64,000 nucleotides of DNA. Origin: Bacteroidota bacterium. Its GTDB lineage: Bacteria; Bacteroidota; Bacteroidia; Bacteroidales; UBA10428. This document shows positions 17,429-26,128 of the stretch, one piece after another (position 1 is the first letter of the stretch; every line of letters begins with the position of its first letter). The position numbers were made by a program, and so were the translations under genes. Below the pieces are notes generated by a model. It did no database searches, was not told the origin of the DNA, and was given only the letters and a program-made list of their open reading frames with translations. The stretch lies in assembly GCA_016699695.1 (NCBI GenBank), contig CP065006.1:1426001-1490000 (forward strand), written 5' to 3'.

Positions 17429-17716
17429 ATGCGCAAATTAGTACTAATTTCTATCACCTCCACATTCTTTTTAGCCTCTTGCCAGCTAAATCAGTCGAAA
17501 GATCTAAAAAAAATGACCGACGAGATTTGTTTTGCCATGGAACAGTATGACGAATCGAACCCTATAAGCCTTCTGTTGGTTGCAGATTCACTCGCCAGTA
17601 TTTCTGAAGAAGCGCAAACCCTTTCGAAAAGGGAACAATTGAAGCTCAAGCGGCTGCTCGAATCGAAATGCCCCGATGGATTTAATAAACTCAATGCCCT
17701 AATTTCGTCCTGGTAA
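17429..17716 (+). CDS. Small lipoprotein of unknown function
   Basis: This 95-residue product begins MRKLVLISITSTFFLASCQ, a typical lipoprotein signal with lipobox LASC. The remainder is charged and helical (MTDEICFAMEQYDESNPIS, LVADSLASISEEAQTLSKR) and ends KCPDGFNKLNALISSW. I do not recognise a family. The ATG at 17408 is an alternative start, adding MIISLKQ. Expression is uncertain, but the signal sequence and lipobox argue that the frame is real. Confidence 0.65.
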   Translation: MRKLVLISITSTFFLASCQLNQSKDLKKMTDEICFAMEQYDESNPISLLLVADSLASISEEAQTLSKREQLKLKRLLESKCPDGFNKLNALISSW

Positions 17717-17728
17717 TTTTCGGAATGA

Positions 17729-17820
17729 AGCTCCCCGCAGCATGCTGACGGGGTATCTGCAAAGGATTTTATTCTATTCGCCTCACAAGGCGGGTTATTT
17801 ACCCGCGTACCCGCTTTCAC
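17729..17820. repeat. REP-like structured non-coding element
   Basis: Two strong inverted repeats lie within 90 bp. The first is ccccg-CAGCATGCTG-acgggg near 17731-17752, whose core is a perfect palindrome. The second is gcgggt-tattt-acccgc near 17792-17808, followed by another cccgc. GC content is far above the flanks. From memory, similar short palindromes recur between genes in Bacteroidota, but recurrence cannot be checked in one window. Confidence 0.4.
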
Positions 17821-17856
17821 GAATAAATGAAGATTAAAGAATTAACCTCCCTAAAA

Positions 17857-17890
17857 ACAAAAACCTCACCGGAAGTGAGGTTTTATATTT
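17857..17890. terminator. Terminator ending the signalling locus
   Basis: A stem aaaacctcac / gtgaggtttt with a short loop has an A run on the left and TTTTATATTT on the right, so it works on both strands. It is the first good terminator after the long minus-strand gene series that begins at 31409. Confidence 0.85.
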
Positions 17891-17903
17891 AGCGTACTGT
17901 CAT

Positions 17904-18350
17904 TTAAAGTTTCTCGACGAAAGACATTATGCCTGCAGCCTTCCCTGGCTTACCATCTTTAAAAAAGATGAAAACATGGTATACCCCCGTTTTCTGACAT
18001 TTAAAATCGAAATAGGGAAAGTCTTTTCCAAGTGACTCCATGTAAGTAGCACCCTGTAGCATATTTAAATCGTACAGCTGCAAAACAGCTTCTCCTTCTG
18101 AATCGGGTGCATTGCAAATGGAAAAACGGTAATTGGTGTTTTTGCTCAATACCAATGAAAACTTAACTTGTGGTGGTTTACCCCCAGGGGTACCGGCATC
18201 AAGTGTAGCCACAAAATCTTTCAAAAAAGTAACATCACCTGCACTGGCAGCGCACTGTCCAACTAACTCCATATCGCTTTGAGCATAGAGGGTAGCTGAT
18301 AAGCTTGCTAAGAGGAATAAGGTAAAGAAGGATTTTATAATATTCTTCAT
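17904..18350 (-). CDS. Secreted protein of unknown function
   Basis: This 148-residue protein has a clear cleavable signal peptide (IKSFFTLFLLASLSATLYAQ). The mature part starts SDMELVGQCAASAGDVTFLKDF and contains two more Cys residues (SICNAPDSEGEAVLQLYD and FDFKCQKTGVYHVFIFF). The strand-rich C-terminal half resembles a small beta-sandwich. I do not recognise a named family. It follows the 301-residue lipoprotein by 2 bp and ends 14 bp before the terminator, so it is the last gene of the signalling locus or of its distal two-gene unit. A periplasmic location is expected. Confidence 0.75.
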   Translation of the reverse strand: MKNIIKSFFTLFLLASLSATLYAQSDMELVGQCAASAGDVTFLKDFVATLDAGTPGGKPPQVKFSLVLSKNTNYRFSICNAPDSEGEAVLQLYDLNMLQGATYMESLGKDFPYFDFKCQKTGVYHVFIFFKDGKPGKAAGIMSFVEKL

Positions 18351-18352
18351 GG

Positions 18353-19258
18353 TTATTGCTTAATTAACTTGTTACGGATCTTTTCAGTATCCTCTATAAT
18401 TTTCTCAATTTGCTTGTCGGAAATCTCTACATAACTTACATCATTCTGAATAATAGTAAGCATACCATCTTTTTCAATGGCTTCCGGTTCTCCTTTTTTA
18501 ATAGTTATAGTTACTTCTTTTAAATCGTCTTGTATTACTTTAAAATCGGTAATTAGGGCACTAAATTGTTTATCAGATTTAAAATTATCCAGGAAAATCA
18601 TTAACCTGTCGAGAATTATCTTTTGCTCACCAATTCGCTCTCTAAGCTCAGGGTGCGGAGATTCTTTGTAAACCTGGGTGGCAAGGTACATACCCTCGAT
18701 CCATAATCCCGAAATAATTAATACGCTTAGGTTACTCCGGTTATTATTGCGCAAATAGCGGTCCATTCGGTTAAAGCTATGCACCGAAATGAACATCAGC
18801 GAATCGAGATTTGAATTGCTTTGAGCAAGACGCTTAAGGGTGTTAAAATCGAAGAACTGACCTACATTAATGCCATCGGCAAGGGTTTTAATTGCACTGA
18901 TGTAATCAATTACACTATTTGTTTTATTATAAATATTCAGGTAACCCAAATCAACACCATATACACCCAAATTGAAAGCCTGTTGAAAATTGGTGGAGTA
19001 ATTTTCTATATTGGTAGTTGGGGCCAGGTATTTGTTCGAATAGGTAACATTAAGCCTTTTAATCAATGCAGCCATTTCTACCGGCGAAGACATGTTGTCG
19101 ACAAATTCCTGCACATCCTGCTCTGATATCTCGAGCACGCCTTCGTTGATTACATTCTCAGGGATGTCATTAAAATCCTCCCGATTTTTGTTCCCCCCCG
19201 AATTACAAGCGTATATAAATAAAACGCTAACGAGTAAATAGCCAATCTTTTTTATCAT
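18353..19258 (-). CDS. Lipoprotein of unknown function in the signalling locus
   Basis: This 301-residue protein has lipoprotein signal MIKKIGYLLVSVLFIYACNS (Cys18). The mature part is almost all helical (ISEQDVQEFVDNMSSPVEM, FQQAFNLGVYGVDLGYLNI, AIKTLADGINVGQFFDF) and is followed by a charged C-terminal helix. It is probably a periplasmic face protein of the inner or outer membrane. I recognise no characterised family. It lies 70 bp downstream of the ABC transporter gene. A full -7 match in that gap suggests an internal promoter, but no terminator separates it from the transporter, so both modes of expression are possible. Confidence 0.75.
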   Translation of the reverse strand: MIKKIGYLLVSVLFIYACNSGGNKNREDFNDIPENVINEGVLEISEQDVQEFVDNMSSPVEMAALIKRLNVTYSNKYLAPTTNIENYSTNFQQAFNLGVYGVDLGYLNIYNKTNSVIDYISAIKTLADGINVGQFFDFNTLKRLAQSNSNLDSLMFISVHSFNRMDRYLRNNNRSNLSVLIISGLWIEGMYLATQVYKESPHPELRERIGEQKIILDRLMIFLDNFKSDKQFSALITDFKVIQDDLKEVTITIKKGEPEAIEKDGMLTIIQNDVSYVEISDKQIEKIIEDTEKIRNKLIKQ

Positions 19259-19285
19259 AGCGATGTGTTGATTTATCCTTTATTA

Positions 19286-19293
19286 CAAATTTA
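19286..19293 (-). promoter_or_regulatory. Possible internal promoter before the lipoprotein gene
   Basis: On the minus strand the sequence is TAAATTTG, a perfect -7 match, 27 bp before the start codon. A T-rich -33-like stretch lies 19 bp upstream. Confidence 0.4.
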
Positions 19294-19328
19294 ATATACT
19301 TTTAAAATAATAAAAACTATGGGCTTTA

Positions 19329-22300
19329 TTATCCTTTCTTTTTAGCGAGCTTATCGCCAATTGTTAAGAGCCTTTTCAATCCATCGATGTACAAAAGAAA
19401 ATAAAAGAAGCCAACTAATATCCAGATTGCTACAATATTGTACCAGTAAGTATCAAAATACCTGCCAAAAAGTGGCTTACGGGGTGCAAAAAAGTGTGTG
19501 CGGATATTAAAGACACTCATGGGAATAGGATCTAAATAGATAGGATCGATATTCTGAACCAGATGATTGTCGTACTCAAGAATTTTATTGGTTTCATAAA
19601 TTTTCTTCATGATATCGGCAATACTTTCGTTGAAATATTGGTCGCGCACCTCTTTATACTGATCAGGTCGGCTTTCAAGAAAGTAGTTGATAATGTTTTG
19701 CCGCTTTTGGTTAGCAATGGTATAAGCCAAACCATAATATTTATCGAGTTCTTTTAAGTATTCATGCACCTTTCGACCTGCACTCAAATCAAAGTTTTCT
19801 GGTTTTAAAATCTCCAAATCCTCAAAAATAACAGGTGCAGGAAATTTTTCGCCGGTATTTTCGAAAATAGCCTGGTTCTCCTCCATAATTAATTCGGCCA
19901 GTTTATTCTCCTTCCGTATTTCGTTGTATATCAGTTCCAGATCCTGCTTGGTTACATCAACATGGTTAATGTTGCGTATTTCTTTATCAATCCTGTTAAG
20001 TCTTTCACGCATCTGCGGTATTTGGTATACCTTTTTAAAATCTGCACGACTTTCCTCTTTCTCGAGTAAGTAAAAACGCTGAGTAAATTTATTCTCTTTA
20101 AATTGGTTCACCATCAGCGCTTCATACGACCATTTTGTAGGCATCAACTCAGCTATGAAGGGTACTTTGTCTACCCTGCCAACCGTGCGGTTTAACTTTT
20201 CGAAACTGAACATGGCTCCACTTAAAATCATCATCGGAATCATGACCAGAGGAATAAGTATGTAGATGGTAACCGCAGAATTAAAAGTAGCAGAAATGTT
20301 TAATCCAAGCATATTGGCAAAGGCTGCTGTTGAAAACAATGCGAGCCAATAGGGCAGGAACATACCTTTAATGCCCAAAATATTGTTGGCTATAACAACA
20401 AAAAGAAAAGCCTGAATAGCACTGATAATAAACAAGATAGTTATTTTCGATACCAGGTAGCTCGATCGGCTCAGGTTAAGAAATTTTTCGCGCTTTAAAA
20501 TCTTACGGTCTTTAAATATTTCTTCGGCACTTACCATAAAACCAAGAAACAGTGCAACAATAAGTGCCATGAAGATATAAATGGAGATATTGTCGTTTTG
20601 CCTGAAAATGTAAATTTTCGAATTAGGATCTTCGATGTAACGGATAATGTATGCAAGAATAAAGCCCAGTACCGGGGCTTCTAGCAGGTTAAGATACACA
20701 TACTGTCGGTTACCGATTTTCGATAGAAAATCGCGTACGCCATATATTTTAAGCTGGGAGAACCAGTTGGGAATATCTAATGACTTGGGAGGAGTTTCAT
20801 CCACCTCCTCGAAAGAATCCTGAAAGAAATTATTCTGGTAGCTTTCTTCCCATTTTTCAGGAGAAACTTTCCGCACATTGGTGTAATTTCCGAATTCATC
20901 CACCACATGGGCTTCGATGATGTTAAAGATAAGCTCCGGATTTACATTGCCGCATGTAGGACATTCTCCTACATCGCTGTTAATCTGAGCATCCATACGT
21001 TTAAAATACATCACCCCTTCGACTGGATTGCCGTAATAGATCTGATAGCCTCCGGTGTCGAGAATTATCATTTTGTCGAACATTTTATAAATGTCAGACG
21101 ATGGTTGGTGAATAACCACAAATATAAGTTTCCCTTTGAGGGTTAATTCACGCAAAAGATCCATCACATTTTCCGAATCACGCGAAGAAAGACCTGAAGT
21201 GGGTTCGTCAACAAAAAGAATGGAAGGTTCGCGGATCAATTCCAGGGCTATATTCAGGCGTTTGCGTTGTCCGCCGCTTATGGTTTTATTTAAAGGTGAG
21301 CCTACTTTCAGGTCACGGCGGTCGAACAAGCCAAGATTTTGTAAGGTTTTGTTTACCAGTTCGCTAATTTCTGCTTCCGATTTGTTTTTAAAACATAATT
21401 TGGCATTGAAGTACAGATTTTCAAAAACAGTAAGCTCTTCAATCAAGAGATCATCCTGAGGTATAAGTCCTATTACCCCTTCGAGCTGATCTTTGTCGGT
21501 GTGCAGGTTAATGGTGTTGATAAGCACCTCTCCGGAGGTGGGTTTATCAATGCCAGATAAAACGTTTAGCAGGGTAGTTTTTCCGGCGCCGCTAGCTCCC
21601 ATAATGCCTATCAACCGGCCATTGCCTTCGGAAAATGTTATGTTCCGTAACCCCAGGTTTCCATTGGCAAATTTATAGCTGATGTCCTGAACGTTAAAAG
21701 ATATCCGGCTCGAAGTAATATCGGCCAGAAAATGCGCGGCGATGTCGCTATAATAAATTGGTGAGCCCTTGGGTACCTTTACTGTACTTCCACTGGCGAA
21801 AAGATAGATACGTGCGTTGCTGATCGGCAATCCGTTGAGGTACAGATCCTGATTGCCGGTATATTTTAAAAAGTATAAATCGACACTTGTTACGCGTAGG
21901 ATAAATATATTGGTATCGAGGTGTTTGGTGCCAATAAACTTAGCATGTTGATAATGCTCGTGACGGTCGTTTATGATACAGATGTTATTGTCGTCAAGCT
22001 CCTGGGCTTCATTTTTTACGACAAACAGCTCAATGCTCTTAAACTCATCCTGGCTCACATTAAAAACCTCGGCAACCGTGTTGATAAGCGCCATACGCTG
22101 ATCGGAGAATTTCCGGTCGGCATTGACAATTTCGAAAAGCCTTACCAGGGCAACTATCTTTTGCTTCTGGGTTAAGGTTTTATTGATTTTTTTACAAAGA
22201 CCCAGTGTACGAACTGAATCCTTCACGGAGGTTAATTTGCCTTTTTCCTGGGCATCGCCAGAAAGGCCGGCATTCTCTTCGAAAAGCGAAAAATACTCTG

Positions 22301-22433
22301 ATACCTTATCGGCAGTAATCTGCTGCTCGAGAAAATTTTTCACATATTCAACCTGTGTTTTCTCGACACCTTCATCTTGCTTTGCCACAATGGCAAAGAG
22401 TTGCATCAACGCCTTTAGTATCTCTTCACTCAT
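19329..22433 (-). CDS. TerB/FHA-like/ABCG-type ABC transporter (ATPase and permease fused)
   Basis: This is a 1034-residue half-transporter. Residues ~1-145 are helical and TerB-like (ILKALMQLFAIVAKQDEGV, VRLFEIVNADRKFSDQRM). Residues ~145-245 form a beta-rich FHA-like domain (LYLNGLPISNARIYLFASGS) but lack the classical GR/SxxH signature. The ABC domain follows, with Walker A GASGAGKTT near 280, signature ISGGQRKRLNIA, Walker B ILFVDEPTSGLSS and the H-loop VVIHQPSSDI. A CPTC motif lies near 492. The permease has about six membrane helices, with a ~200-residue charged, helical extracytoplasmic insert before the last one. This NBD-then-TM order is that of ABCG/WHITE-type exporters; the substrate is unknown. 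The gene starts 23 bp after siaC, tying it to the phospho-switch. Confidence 0.88.
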   Translation of the reverse strand: MSEEILKALMQLFAIVAKQDEGVEKTQVEYVKNFLEQQITADKVSEYFSLFEENAGLSGDAQEKGKLTSVKDSVRTLGLCKKINKTLTQKQKIVALVRLFEIVNADRKFSDQRMALINTVAEVFNVSQDEFKSIELFVVKNEAQELDDNNICIINDRHEHYQHAKFIGTKHLDTNIFILRVTSVDLYFLKYTGNQDLYLNGLPISNARIYLFASGSTVKVPKGSPIYYSDIAAHFLADITSSRISFNVQDISYKFANGNLGLRNITFSEGNGRLIGIMGASGAGKTTLLNVLSGIDKPTSGEVLINTINLHTDKDQLEGVIGLIPQDDLLIEELTVFENLYFNAKLCFKNKSEAEISELVNKTLQNLGLFDRRDLKVGSPLNKTISGGQRKRLNIALELIREPSILFVDEPTSGLSSRDSENVMDLLRELTLKGKLIFVVIHQPSSDIYKMFDKMIILDTGGYQIYYGNPVEGVMYFKRMDAQINSDVGECPTCGNVNPELIFNIIEAHVVDEFGNYTNVRKVSPEKWEESYQNNFFQDSFEEVDETPPKSLDIPNWFSQLKIYGVRDFLSKIGNRQYVYLNLLEAPVLGFILAYIIRYIEDPNSKIYIFRQNDNISIYIFMALIVALFLGFMVSAEEIFKDRKILKREKFLNLSRSSYLVSKITILFIISAIQAFLFVVIANNILGIKGMFLPYWLALFSTAAFANMLGLNISATFNSAVTIYILIPLVMIPMMILSGAMFSFEKLNRTVGRVDKVPFIAELMPTKWSYEALMVNQFKENKFTQRFYLLEKEESRADFKKVYQIPQMRERLNRIDKEIRNINHVDVTKQDLELIYNEIRKENKLAELIMEENQAIFENTGEKFPAPVIFEDLEILKPENFDLSAGRKVHEYLKELDKYYGLAYTIANQKRQNIINYFLESRPDQYKEVRDQYFNESIADIMKKIYETNKILEYDNHLVQNIDPIYLDPIPMSVFNIRTHFFAPRKPLFGRYFDTYWYNIVAIWILVGFFYFLLYIDGLKRLLTIGDKLAKKKG

Positions 22434-22456
22434 CTATCCGTCTGTTTTTTACCCAA

Positions 22457-22837
22457 CTATGCCGAATAGGGTACTTGTTCAAAGGGCACATCCACAATGT
22501 CGGCATATTCTTCGCCTGCCTCTTCCATGTCTTCATCGTCTTCGGGATAATGCCAACGAATGAGTACCTCGTTTCCGGCTTCATGAATTTCTTCAAGCTT
22601 CATAAGCACATCGAGAAGAAGTTTAGAAGAGGCTGTATTGAAATACACCAATTTAAAGTTGAAAACCGTTTTAGGATTAGGGCTTTCGGCATATTCATCC
22701 AGCCAGGTTAGAATGGGGTCGTAGAATGATGCCACATCTTCTGGAAGAGAACGTCCGGATATCTCCATCATTTCCTTTTCCTTGTCGAGAATAACTTTGG
22801 GCGTATCTTCTGTACCTTGTATTTTAATTGTTTCCAT
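22457..22837 (-). CDS. siaC: SiaC-family regulatory phosphoprotein (DUF1987)
   Basis: This 126-residue protein belongs to the DUF1987/SiaC family, small STAS-like partners that are phosphorylated on threonine by SiaB and dephosphorylated by SiaA (established in Pseudomonas aeruginosa). The conserved LVYFNTASSKLLLDVLMKLEE segment places Thr68 at the expected phospho-acceptor position. The N-terminal TEDTPKVILDKEKEMMEISGRS is also typical. The C-terminal tail is acidic (YPEDDEDMEEAGEEYADI). It sits between siaB and the ABC transporter. In Pseudomonas the output is the diguanylate cyclase SiaD; no cyclase is encoded here, so the target must differ. Confidence 0.9.
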   Translation of the reverse strand: METIKIQGTEDTPKVILDKEKEMMEISGRSLPEDVASFYDPILTWLDEYAESPNPKTVFNFKLVYFNTASSKLLLDVLMKLEEIHEAGNEVLIRWHYPEDDEDMEEAGEEYADIVDVPFEQVPYSA

Positions 22838-22894
22838 ATCAGAACAATTTATTGTATGTATTATTTTTTGTTATCGATTTGTCGTATTAAAAAT

Positions 22895-23473
22895 CTATTC
22901 GTCTCTTCCAATGGTCGAAGTTAATAAAAAGAAAGAAGTATCGTTCGAAATAGGCAAAAAGTGATACTCCAGGTCGCGGCCTGTTTTGCGCTTGATGTCG
23001 ATAAAACCAAGACCAGCTCCACCTTTGTCTGAGAGACGTCCTTCCTTCATTTGCTTTTTGTAAAGCAGTTTTAGTTCTTCTTTATCCATGCGGTTAATGT
23101 TTTCAAGCATTTTGGTAAGATCCTCGATACGGCTGTTTTCGACGGCATTGCCCGTTGTAACGCTGTACTCGTTCTCGCCTTTGCTTACAAGAAAGATTCC
23201 TCTTCCTGAAAACAGAAAATCGCTGGAAGTAAAGTCATCGGCATGCTTGCTTATATTTTGCAGGCACTCGACCATTACGTGAAATACTTTCCGTTGAACC
23301 GTTCCCGGCTCATCTTCTTTCGCCATGTTCGACTCTGTTAGTGAGGTAAAGGCTTTGGTAATCTGGTGGGTAATTTCGCCTTCGTACACCAACGTAATTT
23401 CATGGGCTTTCATGGATTTATAAAACTCATAAACAAACTCCAGGAAGCCTTTTACATCTTTCTTATTATCCAT
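22895..23473 (-). CDS. siaB: SiaB-family threonine kinase
   Basis: This 192-residue protein of the SiaB/DUF6272 family has a GHKL (histidine-kinase-like) ATP-binding fold without a phospho-accepting His. The N-box is VECLQNISKHAD (Glu69, Asn73) and the glycine loop is GGAGLGFIDIKRKTG (Gly152-Gly156). SiaB proteins phosphorylate the conserved Thr of SiaC, whose gene follows by 57 bp; the phosphatase gene precedes by 25 bp. This order (phosphatase, kinase, acceptor) matches the SiaABC switch. It is a cytoplasmic protein. Confidence 0.9.
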   Translation of the reverse strand: MDNKKDVKGFLEFVYEFYKSMKAHEITLVYEGEITHQITKAFTSLTESNMAKEDEPGTVQRKVFHVMVECLQNISKHADDFTSSDFLFSGRGIFLVSKGENEYSVTTGNAVENSRIEDLTKMLENINRMDKEELKLLYKKQMKEGRLSDKGGAGLGFIDIKRKTGRDLEYHFLPISNDTSFFLLTSTIGRDE

Positions 23474-23498
23474 AATTAACCGTTTTTAAAAATCCGTT

Positions 23499-26123
23499 TT
23501 AAATTAGTTCAATACCTATTAAAAGCACATCGTCAATTTGCTTATGATCGGCCATCCACTCCTTAAAGTCTTTGGCAAATAAAGCATTAAATTCTTCCAT
23601 TGTCAAGTTTTTGTTTTCAATTATGTTGTCGCGTATTCGTTTGGGCGAATACTTCTTAATTTCCGGACCGCCCAACTGGTCAGGCATTCCATCTGAAAAG
23701 AAAAAGATTTTATCGCCATACTCATAATTGATTACATGGTTCGTAAACTCCTTTTCCATTTTGCTCTTATGAGGTATTCCTCCAATGGCTTTGCGATCGC
23801 CTTTGAATTCGAGGAGTTCATCTTTGCGTAGCAGGTAAAGGGGTCTGTGGGCACCACTATATTGTAAAATTTTTCTGTCGTTGTCAATCAGGCAAAAGGC
23901 TATATCCATTCCATCGCGGGCTTCGGCATCACTTTCTTCCTGCTTAAGAGTGGCCCTTACTTGTCCATGCAGGTCGTCGAGAATGCTCGAGGCAGTGTGT
24001 TCTTTGTCGTGATCGACGATGTTGTTGAGCAAAAAATAACCAATGAAGGAGAGCAAGGCCCCTGGAACTCCATGGCCTGTGCAATCGACTGCAGCAATGT
24101 AGGTAATGTCGTTCTTACGGAAAAACCATGGAAAGTCGCCACTTACTACATCACGGGGTGTATAATAAATGAAGGAAGACGGGAGATACCTGCGAATAAT
24201 ATTGTTATCGGGAAGTATGGAGGTTTGTATACGTTGGGCATAGTTTATCGAATCTTCGATTTTCCGGTTCTTGTCTTGTATTTCGAGTTCTATACGCTTG
24301 GCTTCGGTAATATCGTGCCCCACAAAGAGTATAGTTTCCAATTCGTTTTCGTTGTACTCAGGTATGGCCACAAAACTCATAATCCGATCAGAAAGTTCAT
24401 CATCGAGCATTACCGGAAGGGTAATCTCGGCATTGGCTTTTACAGGGTTGGCCTTAATTTGCTCTATTGTTTCGCGGAAGTAATTAAACAGTACTTCTGT
24501 AAAATTAACTTCGTTGAGTGTCTTGTTGAGAAGGTCTTTCACTTCTATTCCCAGGTATCTTTCGGTAACGGGGTTGGCATAGAAAAACTGGCCGACTGTA
24601 CTCAAACGCATAATCATATCGAGTGAGTTTTCTGAAAGTGCCTGCATTTTACTACGCATGCGCTCTTCTTTTTCGGCCCGTTTCCGTTCGGTAATATCGG
24701 TTGAATTGAGAATAATGCCGCTAATAGCTTTGTCGTGAAGCAGGTTGCGGCCTGTGGTCTCGAGAAATATCTTCTGACCATTTTTCTTCATGTAAGTGTA
24801 TTGTATCGACACAGTATGGTCAGGATGCTCCAACAGTTCCTTAAACATGTCGCGCATAGCCGATTCTCCTCGTCGGGTGAGGCGGTCCATGTCTTTTCCG
24901 CCCATCATCTCTTCCGGGGTATACCCTAATATTTTGGTTACCGAGGGGCTCTCGTAAGTGAGCTCCATGTTTTGGTTATAAATGGCTATTATCTCCGAAG
25001 CATTTTCGAGCAAAGAATAAAGGCGCTTTTGGGCATCTTCTACCTTCTGTATATTGGCTTCGAGCTGCTCGTTCGATTTTTGAAGTTCTTCCTGGGTAGC
25101 CCTCATTTCCTCGGCATTTTGCCTGAGTTGTTCTTCGTTCTCCTGCAATTCGTAAGTCATTTTTTGGGCTTCTTGCAGAAGCTGTTCGGTACGCTGGTTA
25201 ATTCGAAGGTTGAAAAGCGTACGCGCAATTACTTCGCCCAGCTCTTTTAAAAACCGGATGGTCAGCTCGGGTATTTCGCTCTGTATGCTGGCAAACTCAA
25301 TTACACCCTGAAGTTTTTCGTCTGAAATTAACGGAATAAGAAGGAGACTTCCAGGCTTTTGATCTCCCAGAATGCCTGAGGTAATGGTGGCATAATCTTC
25401 AGGTATTTCGGTACGGTATATAAAATCTTTCTCATAGGCACACTCACCAATGAGTCCATAGCCTAACTTAAACTCCTGGTTGATGTACTTTTTGCGGTTG
25501 TATGCATAGGTTGCAACATTGGTAAGTAGTTTCCGCTCTTCGTCGTACAGATAAAGTGCCCCCTGAACCACCTTGATATAATGCACTAACTCTTTTATAA
25601 CCTGACCTGCCAACAGGTCGATTTTATTATTGATTCGTAAAATATCCGAAACAATCTCTTTCCCTTCGGCTATCCAGCTTTGCTCCGAGTCGCGCATTGA
25701 ATTCTGAGCCAGATTTTCGCGCATAATAAGCAACGACTCAGCCAGTGTATCTGTTTCGCCGGAAAGATCAAGAGCCGAATTAAAATCTCCCTCGCCAATT
25801 TTCTTGGCAAACTCAGCCATCAGGGCCATGCGCTCATCGCGCTTACGTAGTCTTCGTTGAAAATTGTCTTTCGCGGTATTCCATTGTACCGAAAAAAGGA
25901 AGGCTAAAAATCCTAAAATGAAGGGTGCCAGATCGACCAGGTAAATCACAGGATTGAGCTGGTGAATCTGACCGATTCCTTTAAAACCAAAGGCAACTTT
26001 AAATCTGATAAATTCGATGATCCAGGCTATTAAAGGAAATGCCAATCCTATAATCGCAGCAATTGGAGCCGGGTTTGTTTCGGCTTTTAATATTCGTTGA
26101 TATAGTTCTTTTATCCCTGTCAT
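23499..26123 (-). CDS. Membrane GAF-PAS-PAS-PP2C (SpoIIE-type) phosphatase, SiaA-like
   Basis: This is an 874-residue multi-domain protein. Two membrane helices lie within the first ~80 residues (IAAIIGLAFPLIAWIIEFI and LAPFILGFLAFLFSV), then a HAMP-like linker (EFAKKIGEGDFNSALDLSG). A GAF domain spans ~155-310, a long Glu/Gln-rich coiled coil ~315-375, and two PAS domains ~377-620 (SLLENASEIIAIYNQ; ENSLDMIMRLSTVGQF). The C-terminal PP2C domain from ~650 shows metal-binding Asp residues in VSGDFPWF, AAVDCTGHGVPGALLS and FFFSDGMPDQLGG. It is the likely SiaC phosphatase, by analogy with SiaA and by position immediately before siaB. The Pro in SGDFPWF is where most family members have Tyr or Phe. 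It starts 5 bp after the GAF gene. Confidence 0.88.
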   Translation of the reverse strand: MTGIKELYQRILKAETNPAPIAAIIGLAFPLIAWIIEFIRFKVAFGFKGIGQIHQLNPVIYLVDLAPFILGFLAFLFSVQWNTAKDNFQRRLRKRDERMALMAEFAKKIGEGDFNSALDLSGETDTLAESLLIMRENLAQNSMRDSEQSWIAEGKEIVSDILRINNKIDLLAGQVIKELVHYIKVVQGALYLYDEERKLLTNVATYAYNRKKYINQEFKLGYGLIGECAYEKDFIYRTEIPEDYATITSGILGDQKPGSLLLIPLISDEKLQGVIEFASIQSEIPELTIRFLKELGEVIARTLFNLRINQRTEQLLQEAQKMTYELQENEEQLRQNAEEMRATQEELQKSNEQLEANIQKVEDAQKRLYSLLENASEIIAIYNQNMELTYESPSVTKILGYTPEEMMGGKDMDRLTRRGESAMRDMFKELLEHPDHTVSIQYTYMKKNGQKIFLETTGRNLLHDKAISGIILNSTDITERKRAEKEERMRSKMQALSENSLDMIMRLSTVGQFFYANPVTERYLGIEVKDLLNKTLNEVNFTEVLFNYFRETIEQIKANPVKANAEITLPVMLDDELSDRIMSFVAIPEYNENELETILFVGHDITEAKRIELEIQDKNRKIEDSINYAQRIQTSILPDNNIIRRYLPSSFIYYTPRDVVSGDFPWFFRKNDITYIAAVDCTGHGVPGALLSFIGYFLLNNIVDHDKEHTASSILDDLHGQVRATLKQEESDAEARDGMDIAFCLIDNDRKILQYSGAHRPLYLLRKDELLEFKGDRKAIGGIPHKSKMEKEFTNHVINYEYGDKIFFFSDGMPDQLGGPEIKKYSPKRIRDNIIENKNLTMEEFNALFAKDFKEWMADHKQIDDVLLIGIELI

Positions 26124-26128
26124 GTACC

